From Leptolyngbyaceae cyanobacterium RM1_406_9 (GTDB lineage Bacteria > Cyanobacteriota > Cyanobacteriia > Elainellales > Elainellaceae): DNA of 64,000 nucleotides. The notes below the pieces were generated by a model. That model was not told the origin of the DNA, ran no database searches, and saw only the letters and a program-made list of their open reading frames with translations. Of the stretch, positions 51,930 to 62,483 are shown piece after piece; within the stretch, counting starts at the first letter, position 1; the number at the start of each line of letters is the position of its first letter. The stretch lies in contig JAAUQZ010000001.1 in the NCBI GenBank assembly GCA_012033355.1, forward strand, positions 1 through 64,000, read 5' to 3'. The translations under genes were made by a program, and so were the position numbers.

Positions 51930-52505
51930 TTAAGCGACCTGCTTCTGACGCTTGAGAGCAGCAACGCCAATACCCGCCAGGGCAGCCAATCCCAAAATGG
52001 AAGTAGGCTCAGGAACAGGAACAGGATCTGCAACTGCAACGGTTCCGGTCACAGATCCGACATTGCCTTCTGAGAAGGATTCAACATTGTCAGTAAAGGA
52101 AATTGCAAACAGAAACTCCAGATCCAAGACTTCATTTCCAGAGCCAGAAGTGAAGGTTCCTTGATCGAGTCCGTCTAGCAAACCAGGCTGGTTGAGTCTG
52201 TCATCTACATAAAAGCCAGCATCGAAATCTACGGTTGCACCTTCCTCCTGAGAAGAAAAGGAGAACGCCGGTACGACCTCGTTTCCGCTCCAGTTCCAGA
52301 GCCAAGACTTCAATTCGTCACCTGATACGATGCCATCTTCAGCGTCGCTCTCGTCAGCAACAATGGTTCCAAAGATGGAGCCGCCGCCGTTCCCTTCCCA
52401 CCAACCGCTGTACTCGATATCCCAAGCAAACAGTGCAGCATTCGCAGGCGCAGCAAGTGTTGCTAAACCCAAACCCAAGCCAACAGCAAGAGCAAAACGT
52501 TTCAT
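51930..52505 (-). CDS. PEP-CTERM sorting-signal secreted protein
   Basis: Signal peptide and C-terminal VPVPEPTSILGLAALAGIGVAALKRQKQ. Confidence 0.9.
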   Translation of the reverse strand: MKRFALAVGLGLGLATLAAPANAALFAWDIEYSGWWEGNGGGSIFGTIVADESDAEDGIVSGDELKSWLWNWSGNEVVPAFSFSSQEEGATVDFDAGFYVDDRLNQPGLLDGLDQGTFTSGSGNEVLDLEFLFAISFTDNVESFSEGNVGSVTGTVAVADPVPVPEPTSILGLAALAGIGVAALKRQKQVA

Positions 52506-52589
52506 AGAATCACCTAGTGAGTAACTGTAAAAAGCAAGCCTTGTGGCGTTGGGCTTACTGGTAGCCAGAAACCCAACGCCGTATCGAAT

Positions 52590-54530
52590 CTAGGAACCAA
52601 TGATGCCGCCGTTCTTGCGGGTAATCACAACGGTTGCGTCACGGGGAATTCTGCCGCTGCCTTGAGGGGCGGGGAAGTTGGTCAGGGTGGGGTCGCCATC
52701 GCCGGGATGCTGAATGTTGATGAACATTGTGCGGCGATCGGGCGTTACGGTAAGGCCAGTTATTTCACAGCCTGTCACACCCGAAAAGATACGACGAATT
52801 TCACCTGTGTTAGCATCAGCGACGAGCATCTGGTCGTTGAGCTGTACACCGTTGACTGTTGGTTGACTGCCATCGGTTTCAATAAACAGTCTGCCATCGG
52901 GATCAGCCCAGAGTCCATCTGGGCTAGCAAAAGCACTTTTCTCAATAGAGTGAGTATCTTGAGCCAGAACGAAGATATCCCAGGTGAAGGTGGTGCCAAC
53001 GTAGTTGTTGCTATCACGCCACTTGATGATATGACCATCAGGGTTGGGCGCTAGCGGATTAGGTGGGGTAGCTTCTGTGCGTCGGGTGTTGTTGGTGAGC
53101 GTTGCATAAACATCACCGTTGGGGGCAGCAGCAATCCACTCTGGACGATCCATTGGAGTAGCCCCAACAGCATCAGCCGCAATTCGGGTATAGGTTAGGA
53201 CTTCAGCCTGGTCTGCAAGTTTAGCTCTAATGGCTGGGTTGCTGATCGTGAGTTCAATCCAGTCGCCTGTGCCATCGTCGTTAAACTTAGCAACATAGAG
53301 TTTACCTTGATCCAGTGGGCTGATTCCCCGTGCAATCATCGATCGCCAGTTGCTATTTGAAACAAACTTGTAGATATAGTCAAAGCGCTCATCATCGCCC
53401 ATGTAAACTACGGCACGGCCGCCTTGCCCAACGACCAGTTCTGCGTTCTCGTGTTTGATGCGACCGAGGGCAGTGCGCTTGACAGGAGTTTGACTGCCGT
53501 TCATTGGATCGATTTCGACTACCCAACCAAAGCGGTTTTCTTCATTGGCATAGCGAGAATTTGCCAGGTCAAAGCGAGGGTCAAACAGGTGCCATCCGTA
53601 GCCAAAGCCTCCTGCGTTGAAGCCGTAGCGGGCTTGCGCTTCTGTTGGAGTCCACGTTGTGCTAGCTGTGCCAAAGTAGCCGTTGAAGTTTTCCTCACAG
53701 GTGAGGTAAGTTCCCCAGGGGGTTTTACCATTAGCGCAGTTGTTAACAGTTCCCAGAGTTGGATTTCCGGCAGCGGTTCTCAGCAGTCTGCTGTTGGCAG
53801 CGGGTCCGCTGAAGGTAACGGGGGTGTTGACGTGAATGCGGCGAGCATTGGGGCTAGCCATATTCTGCCATCTGCCGTTCACCTCTCTAACTTCAACCAC
53901 TGAAACACCGTGGGCGTGTTGGGAGAGGCGTACATCTTCAAGGCTCTCCGGCACTTCCTTGCCCAGAACGTGAGGGTTTGTACCAAACTCGTGGTTGATC
54001 GCCAGCATTCCGTGATCGTTGCCATCGCCGATGGGGAAGAGCCACATCCCGTCGTGACCGATTCCTACTTGCTGAGCTTGCTGAGCGGCGGTGGGGCGGG
54101 TGTTGGGGTTGCCGTCATAGGTTGGGCCACCGGGCTGGATTGGGGTGCCCCAAGGGATCAGCACCTCGTACTGATAGTCTGCTGAAATGCTGGGGACGGG
54201 ACCTGTAGCATCGACAGCACGGACAAATGGGAAGTTGATCAAGCTGCTGTTGCGTTGGGCGATCGCCGTTCCAGCATTTTGAGCAACCGCGTTACTAGAA
54301 GCCTGAGCTGTAGCAGCAGTCGCGTCTTGAGCAAACAGCTTGTTGCCACCCAGCGCTGCCAAAAAACCAGTGGCCGACAGTGCAGCACCCCGAGCCAGCA
54401 CATTACGACGAGACACTCTAGTGTGTAGAACGTCTTCAAAAGAACGGTTGCCCGATCTGTTACTACTTCCGTTATCGTGAATCACCTGTGTTCTCCTCTC
54501 AGTATTGAACCTATTGTTCGATTTATCCAA
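52590..54530 (-). CDS. PhoX-family (DUF839) phosphatase with Tat signal
   Basis: SRRNVLARGAALSATGFLAAL Tat-like signal; DGMWLFPIGDGNDHGMLAINHEFG, GKTPWGTYLTCEENFNGYFG, YMGDDERFDYIYKFVS. Confidence 0.92.
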   Translation of the reverse strand: MDKSNNRFNTERRTQVIHDNGSSNRSGNRSFEDVLHTRVSRRNVLARGAALSATGFLAALGGNKLFAQDATAATAQASSNAVAQNAGTAIAQRNSSLINFPFVRAVDATGPVPSISADYQYEVLIPWGTPIQPGGPTYDGNPNTRPTAAQQAQQVGIGHDGMWLFPIGDGNDHGMLAINHEFGTNPHVLGKEVPESLEDVRLSQHAHGVSVVEVREVNGRWQNMASPNARRIHVNTPVTFSGPAANSRLLRTAAGNPTLGTVNNCANGKTPWGTYLTCEENFNGYFGTASTTWTPTEAQARYGFNAGGFGYGWHLFDPRFDLANSRYANEENRFGWVVEIDPMNGSQTPVKRTALGRIKHENAELVVGQGGRAVVYMGDDERFDYIYKFVSNSNWRSMIARGISPLDQGKLYVAKFNDDGTGDWIELTISNPAIRAKLADQAEVLTYTRIAADAVGATPMDRPEWIAAAPNGDVYATLTNNTRRTEATPPNPLAPNPDGHIIKWRDSNNYVGTTFTWDIFVLAQDTHSIEKSAFASPDGLWADPDGRLFIETDGSQPTVNGVQLNDQMLVADANTGEIRRIFSGVTGCEITGLTVTPDRRTMFINIQHPGDGDPTLTNFPAPQGSGRIPRDATVVITRKNGGIIGS

Positions 54531-54787
54531 CTCGATCAGCTAAACGCAGTAATCTCCTGTCGATGGAGAGCTATGCACACTCCATCGACAAGTGCGATCG
54601 CCGCTTTGAGAAACCTAATTTCTGAAAAGCCTACTTATGTTCGGGTTAAAACATGACTAGCACCCCCAACTTGAGATCTGGAGTCTTTCTCTTGTGAGAT
54701 TCATTTCTAATAGCGGACAGCAAGCTAAAACGCTTTGCAGTCAGCTATTACGCCTATTGGTCGGCGATCGCAGTCACACAGCCAGAA

Positions 54788-55309
54788 CTAATCCAGGTCA
54801 CTCAAATAATCCTGGGCGGCTGACCCAGTGAGCCTGCCAGAGTCAAAGGCTTGATCAATCCAAAAGCGTTCTTCAACACTCGCATTTGTAAATCCAGCAG
54901 GACTCACTGGAGCTATTGCCACAGTTTCTTCTGACTCATGTCGCTGAAGCAGCGCATAGGAGGCATTGTAATATCGGCTCCAGGCACTAACCTGGGGATT
55001 TGCCTGCCACTGAGTGCGGGAAACGGTTACGGTCAGAACGGGAATCATCTCACCGTGACGATCGCCCACCACATCTACCTGGAGAGTTGAAAGATTAGCG
55101 TTTTGGCTAAACTGACGGTCAATTGCCTCGCCAAGTAGTGACTCCGCTTGGGCGATCAGAGCGTTATGTATGACCTGTCCATTTACGGGCATATCAATTA
55201 CAATCCGCTCATCCTCCGCCCTTGCAGGCTGATAGCTGCCACTCAAAATGAGAACGCATATCGCTGCGATCGCCGCCAAAAGGGGGTGAGTAAAAGTCCT
55301 TTGAGACAC
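54788..55309 (-). CDS. Secreted hypothetical protein
   Basis: Signal peptide (LLAAIAAICVLILSGSYQPARA), 173 aa uninterrupted. Confidence 0.65.
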   Translation of the reverse strand: MSQRTFTHPLLAAIAAICVLILSGSYQPARAEDERIVIDMPVNGQVIHNALIAQAESLLGEAIDRQFSQNANLSTLQVDVVGDRHGEMIPVLTVTVSRTQWQANPQVSAWSRYYNASYALLQRHESEETVAIAPVSPAGFTNASVEERFWIDQAFDSGRLTGSAAQDYLSDLD

Positions 55310-55501
55310 AAAACTAAAAACCCATCTAAAGTACTTTGACTGAGTAAGAGGTCTGAAATATTACTTAGCAGACCGTTCGGCTTACAACCGTACTGATGTT
55401 CCCACTAATTTTTTATGAAAAGGTCAAGCGAGGGTTAAGCCGCGTTAAATTGAACTTTAAAGAAGCGGTCAAAACTATAAAGATATTGTGAGGCGATATC
55501 A

Positions 55502-55531
55502 GGAAGCACACTTCAAAAGGAGTGTGCTTCC
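55502..55531 (-). terminator. Hairpin GGAAGCACACT...AGTGTGCTTCC overlapping the 3' end of tex
   Basis: 11-bp perfect stem spanning the tex stop region. Confidence 0.5.
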
Positions 55532-57809
55532 CACAATTTCATCCCTATGTAAAGCGATGCCCTATCTTTTTTACCAAACTTAGCTTTTAGATCTTCTAGG
55601 GTAGCGGCTGAGGGTTGGGCTTTTCCTTTTTGAGGACGATTTTGAGCAGGAGCAGGCTTATCGGCACGCATGGATAGACTGACTCGCTTGAGCTGTTCAT
55701 TCACTTCCAGAACTCGTACCGTCACCACTTGCCCAACCTTAACCACTTGTTTGGGATCGCTGACAAATCGATCTGCTAGCTGTGACACATGAATTAGACC
55801 GTCCTGATGAACCCCAATATCCACAAAAGCTCCGAAGTTCGCTACGTTGGTGACTACACCCTCTAGCTCCATTCCCACCTTTAGATCGGAGATTTCTTTT
55901 ACCCCTTCCTTGAAGGTGGCATATTTGAACTCAGCACGAGGATCGCGGCCCGGTTTCTCCAATTCTGCCAGGATGTCGCGTAAAGTTGGTTCACCGATCG
56001 CCTCTGTCACATATTTTTTGAGATCAGTTTGTTTTAATTGGGCTGCAATTTCAGTAATGTTGTGCAGCGGCAGGTTCAAATCAGATGCAATTCGTTCAAC
56101 TACGCTATAGCTTTCCGGGTGAACAGCGGTGTTATCCAACGGATTTTTTCCCTCTCGAATGCGTAGGAATCCGGCTGCCTGCTCAAACGCTTTTGGACCT
56201 AACTTGGGAACTTTCAGCAACTGGCGGCGACTTTGAAATGCACCATTCTGATTGCGATAGGTGACAATGTTGTTGGCAATGGATGCAGAAATACCCGATA
56301 CAAAAGTGAGTAGTTCCTTTGAAGCCGTGTTGAGATCTACGCCAACATAGTTTACGCAGCTTTCGACAGTTTCATTCAGTTTCTTTTTCAACAGTTTTTG
56401 GTCAACATCGTGCTGATATTGCCCCACACCAATTGATTTGGGATCAATCTTTACCAGTTCTGCCAATGGGTCTTGGAGGCGGCGACCAATGCTGACCGAG
56501 CCTCGCACAGTGATATCTTGATCAGGAAATTCGGCGATCGCCACTTCACTAGCCGAGTACACCGATGCACCCGCTTCATTCACGATTACTGAAACTGGCT
56601 TGCGTTCCAGCGTTTTCAGCACCTCTTTAACAAACTCATCGGTTTCTCGCCCTGCCGTGCCATTGCCGATCGCCACCAGTTCAATTTGATAGGTCTGGAT
56701 CAGGTCTGTGAGCGTCCGGGCGGCTTGTTTGCGCTGCTCAGCCGACTGGTGAGGAAAAATCGTTTGATATTTGAGGAATTGACCCGTTTGATCCAGCGCT
56801 ACCACTTTGCAGCCCGTGCGAAATCCTGGATCGATTGCCAGGGTTGGCTTCATTCCAGCAGGAGCAGCTAACAACAGTTCTCGCAGGTTTGCCTCAAAAG
56901 TTTTAATTGACTCCACATCAGCAGCTTGTTTCTTGGCAGTGCGAACCTCGGTAATAAGTGAGTTCTTCATCAGGCGATCGAAAGCATCCTGCACCATTGT
57001 TCGGTAAAACTCACGCACAGGCTTCACTTTTGTATGAATTTCCTCAGATTCCAGATAGGACAGCACGGCATCGTGGTCAAATTCTAACGCCACCTCTAGA
57101 ATGCCTTCCGTCTCACCTCGATAGAGAGCTAGCAGGTTATGGGGCGCAACCGTTTTGACCTTTGTTTGATAGTTGCGATACATCTCAAATTTGGTTGACC
57201 CTTCGGCGTGATCTGGCTTGATTCGAGAAGTTAATATGCCAGACTCCATCAAATATTCACGCAGAAAGGTGCGATGTTTAGCGGTATCTGCCACTTCCTC
57301 TGCCAGAATGTCTGAGGCACCGCTTAGAGCCGCTTCAACGGTTAGTACTCCTTTCTCTGCTGAGATATATTTAGTGGCTTCCTCTTCTAGCGATCGCCCT
57401 TCTGCCTTAGAGTGATTTAGCGACTTAATCCAGATTGCTAACGGTTCTAGCCCTTTTTCACGGGCGATCGCTGCTCTAGTGCGACGTTTGGGGCGATAGG
57501 GTAGATATAAGTCTTCCAACTCATTTTTTTGCAGACACGCCTCTATTTTGGCGCGTAGTGCGTCGGTGAGTTTATCCTGCTGGGCGATCGCTCCAGGATG
57601 CTCTGCTTGCGTTCCTCTAGCTCTGTCAAATAGGTGTAGCGGTCGAACAGATTACGGAGTTGAGTTTCATCCATCTCACCCGTGCGCTCTTTGCGATAGC
57701 GAGCAATAAACGGCACGGTTGCCCCCTCTGCAAAAAGCTCCAGCGCATTTTGAATCTGAAATGGCTTGAGCGAAAGTTCATCTGCTAGCAGTTGCGGAAT
57801 GTTCAGCAT
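55513..57809 (-). CDS. tex: Tex-family RNA-binding transcriptional accessory protein, interrupted by a frameshift after GCGATCGC at 57584-57591
   Basis: ORFs 57543-57809 (LLADELSLKPFQIQNALELFAEGATVPFIARYRKERTGEMDE) and 55513-57519 (S1 domain GVVTNVANFGAFVDIGVHQDGLIHVSQLAD). Adding one G restores [44 protein letters not shown]. Confidence 0.93.
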
Positions 57810-57994
57810 TGAGTCTATCTAAAAGGTCTGATCTAGGATAGACCCTATGATAGCGACGGGGAATAGGAGCAGGCATTCAACCTGCTTGCAAAGTCCAAGA
57901 ATGCCCACAGAAAAACTTTCGCAAGACGATCTGATTGTGAGAGACGCATATCGAAAAGGTCGCCCTCTCACAACCTATTCAGAATTGCCACAGA

Positions 57995-58234
57995 TTACTC
58001 TTCCGATTCCCAATCTTCTGTTTCTTCCTTGTCTAGAGCATACAGCGGAGCATCTATAATCTCTTCCAACTCTTCCGTTGGCTTGTAGTTGTAGGGTTCA
58101 TCTGTTTCGTAAGACTTGAACCGCCCCGTGCTTTCTAGCCATTCAAACATGGACTCATTTTCTCTCGGAGGAATGACAAGCGGCTTTTGGCTCAAAAGTT
58201 CTTGACGGAGAGCAGGATTACGTGGCGTAGACAT
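57995..58234 (-). CDS. DUF3134-like small protein
   Basis: MSTPRNPALRQELLSQKPLVIPPRENESMFEWLESTGRFKSYE; recognised as a cyanobacterial small family. Confidence 0.6.
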   Translation of the reverse strand: MSTPRNPALRQELLSQKPLVIPPRENESMFEWLESTGRFKSYETDEPYNYKPTEELEEIIDAPLYALDKEETEDWESEE

Positions 58235-58374
58235 CTTTGCTCACCTAATTGACTGTTTACTAGCTATCATCCTAGCACAGAAACTGCTCTGCAAACCGCT
58301 GATTGTGGAAGGGCTTTGGTCAGCGCGATTCGATCTAAATTTCTTGTTCAGATTCGCTTCACAAAAAATTGGTG

Positions 58375-59079
58375 TCACTTGAATAGAGGGATTATCCAAG
58401 CAGCAATAATGCTAACTAAGATAGCTATTTCCAACATCAAAAGAGAGTGCGAGGTTCGGAACCAGTTTGACCAAGAACCCTGGCGGAAGCTCGACCACCA
58501 TTGAGAGATATGGATAGACCAAAGCTTAGGACTGTCTTTATCACGAAATTGCCAGTTGAGCATAGACATTAGTAATGGAACTCCACCTACCTTAGCATTC
58601 ATTAGCAGGTGGAGGGCGATCGCTACTACCATAACTATCCATGCAATTAAGTGAGCATGGTACCAGGCGTGATTTAACTCACCTCTAGGTAACCACTTCT
58701 CATCCATCATCTTGCCGCTGAATAGCGCAAACGTTAGTGTAATCAGGGCAAATGTATTCGTAAGGCGATTTAACGTGTACCACCAAATAGGTTTACCAGG
58801 CTGAACTAATTGTGTAAACGAGTCGGGCTGAATCAGTCGCCTCTGCCCCCGATGGAAGGCGTAGAACACAAATGCTGGAAATATCAGCAGAGTATACAGT
58901 CCAAAGGTTCCATGTATCCCTTCAATGTTTTTGTAGGAAGGCAACGGAATTCTTCCCCAGCGTCCATCATAGGTATCGTAAGTCCAAAAAGCCGTCAGAA
59001 TCGCAACAATTAAAAACAGCCCAGTGAGTCCGTGCAAAATGCGAAGCAGAAGGGGTTGATAGGGCTGTGTCGATTTCAT
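58375..59079 (-). CDS. Cytochrome b561/b6-like di-heme membrane protein
   Basis: RILHGLTGLFLIVAILTAFWTYD, IHGTFGLYTLLIFPAF, HLIAWIVMVVAIALHLLMN. Confidence 0.75.
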   Translation of the reverse strand: MKSTQPYQPLLLRILHGLTGLFLIVAILTAFWTYDTYDGRWGRIPLPSYKNIEGIHGTFGLYTLLIFPAFVFYAFHRGQRRLIQPDSFTQLVQPGKPIWWYTLNRLTNTFALITLTFALFSGKMMDEKWLPRGELNHAWYHAHLIAWIVMVVAIALHLLMNAKVGGVPLLMSMLNWQFRDKDSPKLWSIHISQWWSSFRQGSWSNWFRTSHSLLMLEIAILVSIIAAWIIPLFK

Positions 59080-59518
59080 CGGAGAAAAATTTAACTAAAT
59101 TGTGAAAGCAAAATGAATCAAGAGTGAAGTAGCGCTAACCCATAGATCTCATTCTAAGGATTAATTGCAGGTTGCTCAACCTCTCCCTTCCTGCTGAGTA
59201 TGGAAGCCAACCCGTTTTTATAGGCTGATTAGGGTCAAAGTTAGAGGTTGTGAAGGAAGAAAAATGAGTTGGCGCGATCGCCTCAACCAGTCCAGCGGCA
59301 GAACCCGTTTTGCCGTTTGTCGTATCCTGCTCCACTTAATATGCAAGGAGGTCACACCGCTTTTGGGAATTCTTAACCAGGTAGGACGGTAAGCGAGCAG
59401 TTCAAGTTCACTTCTCTCCAGCCCAGTTAGGAGATGAGCTGATTTCAGAACAAGTGTTGCTAAATTTCCCAAAACTTGTTCCTCTCTAAGTTTCACGGCG
59501 TGTTAATCGCTATCTAAT

Positions 59519-59716
59519 ATGAATTCAAGTATGAGTAGTGTTCCAATGCTAATAACTAAAATCCGTCAACTTCTTATCTTTTCAATGGTTCTGGCGTTAG
59601 GGCTGACTGCTGTTTCCTGCACTATTTCTTACACCAAAGATCCTGACTCTAATTCTTCAGCTAAAGATCCTTACGCTACGCTTCAGAGTGAACCAGTTAA
59701 CTCACCCGTTGCTTAG
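59519..59716 (+). CDS. Putative small lipoprotein
   Basis: 65 aa with hydrophobic signal and lipobox-like LTAVSC; no family recognised. Confidence 0.4.
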   Translation: MNSSMSSVPMLITKIRQLLIFSMVLALGLTAVSCTISYTKDPDSNSSAKDPYATLQSEPVNSPVA

Positions 59717-60336
59717 GGTTCAAGAATTTTGACCAGAATCCGCAAGAGATCGTCCAAATCAGCAGGAACGCGATAAAGATCGAGGTCTTGAGTTACTTGA
59801 CGAGACTGGCGATCGAACTGACCAAATTGCCAAATATTTCCGGTTGAAATTGCCCCCGATAGGATAGGCTGCTCTGAATCTATCCATTGATCGAGGGCAA
59901 TTAATTCAATTGCCAACTGCACAAAACCTCGCTCTAGGTCTTCATTTTTGGCTTCAATCACCAGAAATATTTGGTGATTTTGCAGCAGGTAATCGAGAGA
60001 ACCCTTGAGTTGATTACTTACGGCAACGGGATATTCAACATTAAGGGTTGCTTGAGTGTAGTGCAGCACATCCGTCAGCACGGGAGCAATCAGGAATTCC
60101 CGTCGTGCCATTTCACTGGTAAGACTGAGGCGGGGCAAGCTTTCTTCTATTCGGGCTTTGAGATCAGTCAGGCGGTCAAGAGTACCAGGATATTGAGGTA
60201 AGTTTAAGGATTGACGCTGGAGAGAAACGTTGAAATATGCCAGGATATCCTGCGGGGCAAAGTTGAGTTTAAAGTAGTCAGCAAAGGTGTAGGATTGGTC
60301 GGGCTGAATGACGGCTGCTCTAGGCATAAAACTCAT
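59713..60336 (-). CDS. Hypothetical protein with PD-(D/E)XK nuclease-like motif
   Basis: KGSLDYLLQNHQIFLVIEAKN resembles the D-x(n)-ExK core of type I R N-terminal-like domains. Confidence 0.65.
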   Translation of the reverse strand: MSFMPRAAVIQPDQSYTFADYFKLNFAPQDILAYFNVSLQRQSLNLPQYPGTLDRLTDLKARIEESLPRLSLTSEMARREFLIAPVLTDVLHYTQATLNVEYPVAVSNQLKGSLDYLLQNHQIFLVIEAKNEDLERGFVQLAIELIALDQWIDSEQPILSGAISTGNIWQFGQFDRQSRQVTQDLDLYRVPADLDDLLRILVKILEP

Positions 60337-60341
60337 CCTCG

Positions 60342-61865
60342 CTAGTCGAGTAGCTTCTCAGTTTTACTGCAATTGTTCAAGTAGGCGATCGCCACCCGCA
60401 GAGCATTGGCAATCACCGTTAAGCCAGGACTGACACTGGCGTGAGAGGGAAAGAAACTGCTATCTACCACATAGAGGTTGTGGACATCGTGAGTACGACA
60501 GTCCAGATTCAGTACAGAAGTTTCCGGGTCTTCTCCAAACCGACAGGTGCCGCACTGGTGAGCAACAACCTGTATCGGCATATCGCTACGGGGATGAGTT
60601 GTACGATTAAACACATTCGGCTGGGCTTGCTCAACACTTTTTAGCACATCAAGCCAGCGGTAGACGAGGCGATCGTGCGCTTCTACATTGTTAGGGGTGT
60701 AATCCACACGCAGCTTGTTTCCCAGATGGTAAACGCGGTTGTTGGAGTGAGGTAAATCTTCTGTCTTGAGCCACCAGCCAACCGAGTGAGTGGCGAGCTG
60801 GCGCAAACCAAAGTTAGGCATCAGTTTGGACAGTGCCGAGAAAATGGGTGGCGCTTCTGCAAAAATCACATCTTGATAGATGCCGCCGGAGTTTTGCACA
60901 TGACCCAGCGGATAGGGAAAATCTTTGTCTCCCCAATAAAAATCATTTAAACCAAGCGTCCGAGGAAATGAGCCAGAGTTAGCAGGAGAGGTTAGCTGCA
61001 CCACAACCGATAACAGTTGTTTCATTAAATTGCGTCCCACCTGGTCAGAGCGATTCGCAATTCCTTTTGGATGTTTTTCGTTGGCAGATCGCAACAGTAG
61101 CGCAGCCGAATTTACAGCGCCGCAGGCAAGCACCACGATATCCCCTAAAAACAGGTAGGACTGCTCTCCAATTTTTGCTTCGACTGCTTTGACCTCCGAG
61201 CCAGATGAGTTGGTATGTAGGAGAATAACCTGAGCAGAAGTCTTTAGCGTCACGTTCTCACTTTCTAACGCTGGAGTCACTCCAGTATCTTCAGCATCTG
61301 TTCTACCCTGATCGCCCAGCCCCAGAGGTAGATGAGTGGGATGCAAACCTTGCTTAGAAAGAGTTTCACTAATGCTTTGCAGCATTGGCTCATGGGCAAC
61401 TTCTGCAGAAGGATAGGCTTCGCTGTGCGGCGGTTCGGTCGGGTCGCCCTCAACTTTACCGTGTACCTGATACAGCTTTTCGGCTTCTGTATAGTAAGGC
61501 TCGAAGTCCTGATATTTCAGCGGCCAGGCTGGAGATAGCCCGCCCTGGTGCTGCACCTGCTCAAAGTCACGTTCGCGCATTCGCTGCAAAACGCCACTCC
61601 AAATCTTAGTGTTGCCGCCTACCGCGTAGTGAGTTTGCGGATAAAACGGCTCTCCCTCATTGTCGTACCAGGGTTCAGGGGCGTGATATTGCTCTTTTTT
61701 GAAGACTTCTGTTTCAACTAACTCGGAGCTTTCCCGGTAAATTAATTCCCCTCGTTCCAGCACCAAAATTTTTTTGCCAGTCGGGGCGAGTTTGCGGGCT
61801 AAAGTACCGCCACCCGCACCCGTGCCGATGATAATCACGTCATAGTATTGGTCGTCAATGATCAT
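60342..61865 (-). CDS. GMC-family oxidoreductase
   Basis: FAD motif DVIIIGTGAGGGTLARKLA; HQCGTCRFGEDP; VVDSSFFPSHASVSPGLTVIANALRVA. Confidence 0.92.
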   Translation of the reverse strand: MIIDDQYYDVIIIGTGAGGGTLARKLAPTGKKILVLERGELIYRESSELVETEVFKKEQYHAPEPWYDNEGEPFYPQTHYAVGGNTKIWSGVLQRMRERDFEQVQHQGGLSPAWPLKYQDFEPYYTEAEKLYQVHGKVEGDPTEPPHSEAYPSAEVAHEPMLQSISETLSKQGLHPTHLPLGLGDQGRTDAEDTGVTPALESENVTLKTSAQVILLHTNSSGSEVKAVEAKIGEQSYLFLGDIVVLACGAVNSAALLLRSANEKHPKGIANRSDQVGRNLMKQLLSVVVQLTSPANSGSFPRTLGLNDFYWGDKDFPYPLGHVQNSGGIYQDVIFAEAPPIFSALSKLMPNFGLRQLATHSVGWWLKTEDLPHSNNRVYHLGNKLRVDYTPNNVEAHDRLVYRWLDVLKSVEQAQPNVFNRTTHPRSDMPIQVVAHQCGTCRFGEDPETSVLNLDCRTHDVHNLYVVDSSFFPSHASVSPGLTVIANALRVAIAYLNNCSKTEKLLD

Positions 61866-61874
61866 AGGAGTCTC

Positions 61875-62483
61875 CTACTGCCAAACATAAATCAGCGTGT
61901 ACAGCACAATCCAAATGACATCGACAAAGTGCCAGAATAATGATGTTGCTTCGACTCCAAAGTAGCCATTGTCGTAATTGTTGGGAATGAGCGATCGCCC
62001 CAGCATCAACCCTTGCAACAGAATTCCTGTGAGGACGTGCAGCCCGTGAAACCCGGTTAGCAGGTAGAACATTCCGCCAAACAAACCGTCCTGAAACTTG
62101 AACGGTAAACCGCTCCATTCCACCGTCTGACCAAACAGAAAATATCCTCCCATTGCCATCGTCGCTAACAGAAAGATCCGAAAGCCCCATAGCTTCTTGT
62201 CGTGCAAATACCGCTCAGCCACATAGATGACAAAGCTGCTAGAAATTAGCACGATGGTATTAATCAGCGGCTCTTTCGTCTCCAGCCCCGTCACGCCCTC
62301 AGGATACCAGTCAGCCGTCGTCGTTTTGAAAATCGTGTAACCGACGAAGAAGCTAAGGAAAATTACACTTTCCGACAGCAGAAACACAATAAAGCCAAAC
62401 TTACTGTTTCCGGCTTCGTCATGCTCTTGGTGCTGCCGAACGGTCGCTTCTGTGTCTTGGGAAATGGCTCTTTCTACCGTCAT
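61875..62483 (-). CDS. ctaE: Cytochrome c oxidase subunit III
   Basis: FGFIVFLLSESVIFLSFFVGY, TGFHGLHVLTGILLQ, FWHFVDVIWIVLYTLIYVWQ. Confidence 0.92.
   Translation of the reverse strand: MTVERAISQDTEATVRQHQEHDEAGNSKFGFIVFLLSESVIFLSFFVGYTIFKTTTADWYPEGVTGLETKEPLINTIVLISSSFVIYVAERYLHDKKLWGFRIFLLATMAMGGYFLFGQTVEWSGLPFKFQDGLFGGMFYLLTGFHGLHVLTGILLQGLMLGRSLIPNNYDNGYFGVEATSLFWHFVDVIWIVLYTLIYVWQ

Noticed and set aside
57847-58059. 70-aa + strand ORF
   Set aside because: Overlaps the DUF3134-like gene on the opposite strand and has no recognisable family
59135-59496. Overlapping - strand ORFs (MKLREEQVLGNLATLVLKSAHLLTGLERSELELLAY and MEQDTTNGKTGSAAGLVEAIAPTHF) that might be one frameshifted gene
   Set aside because: No family recognised and no clear repair point; could be real but not supportable by eye
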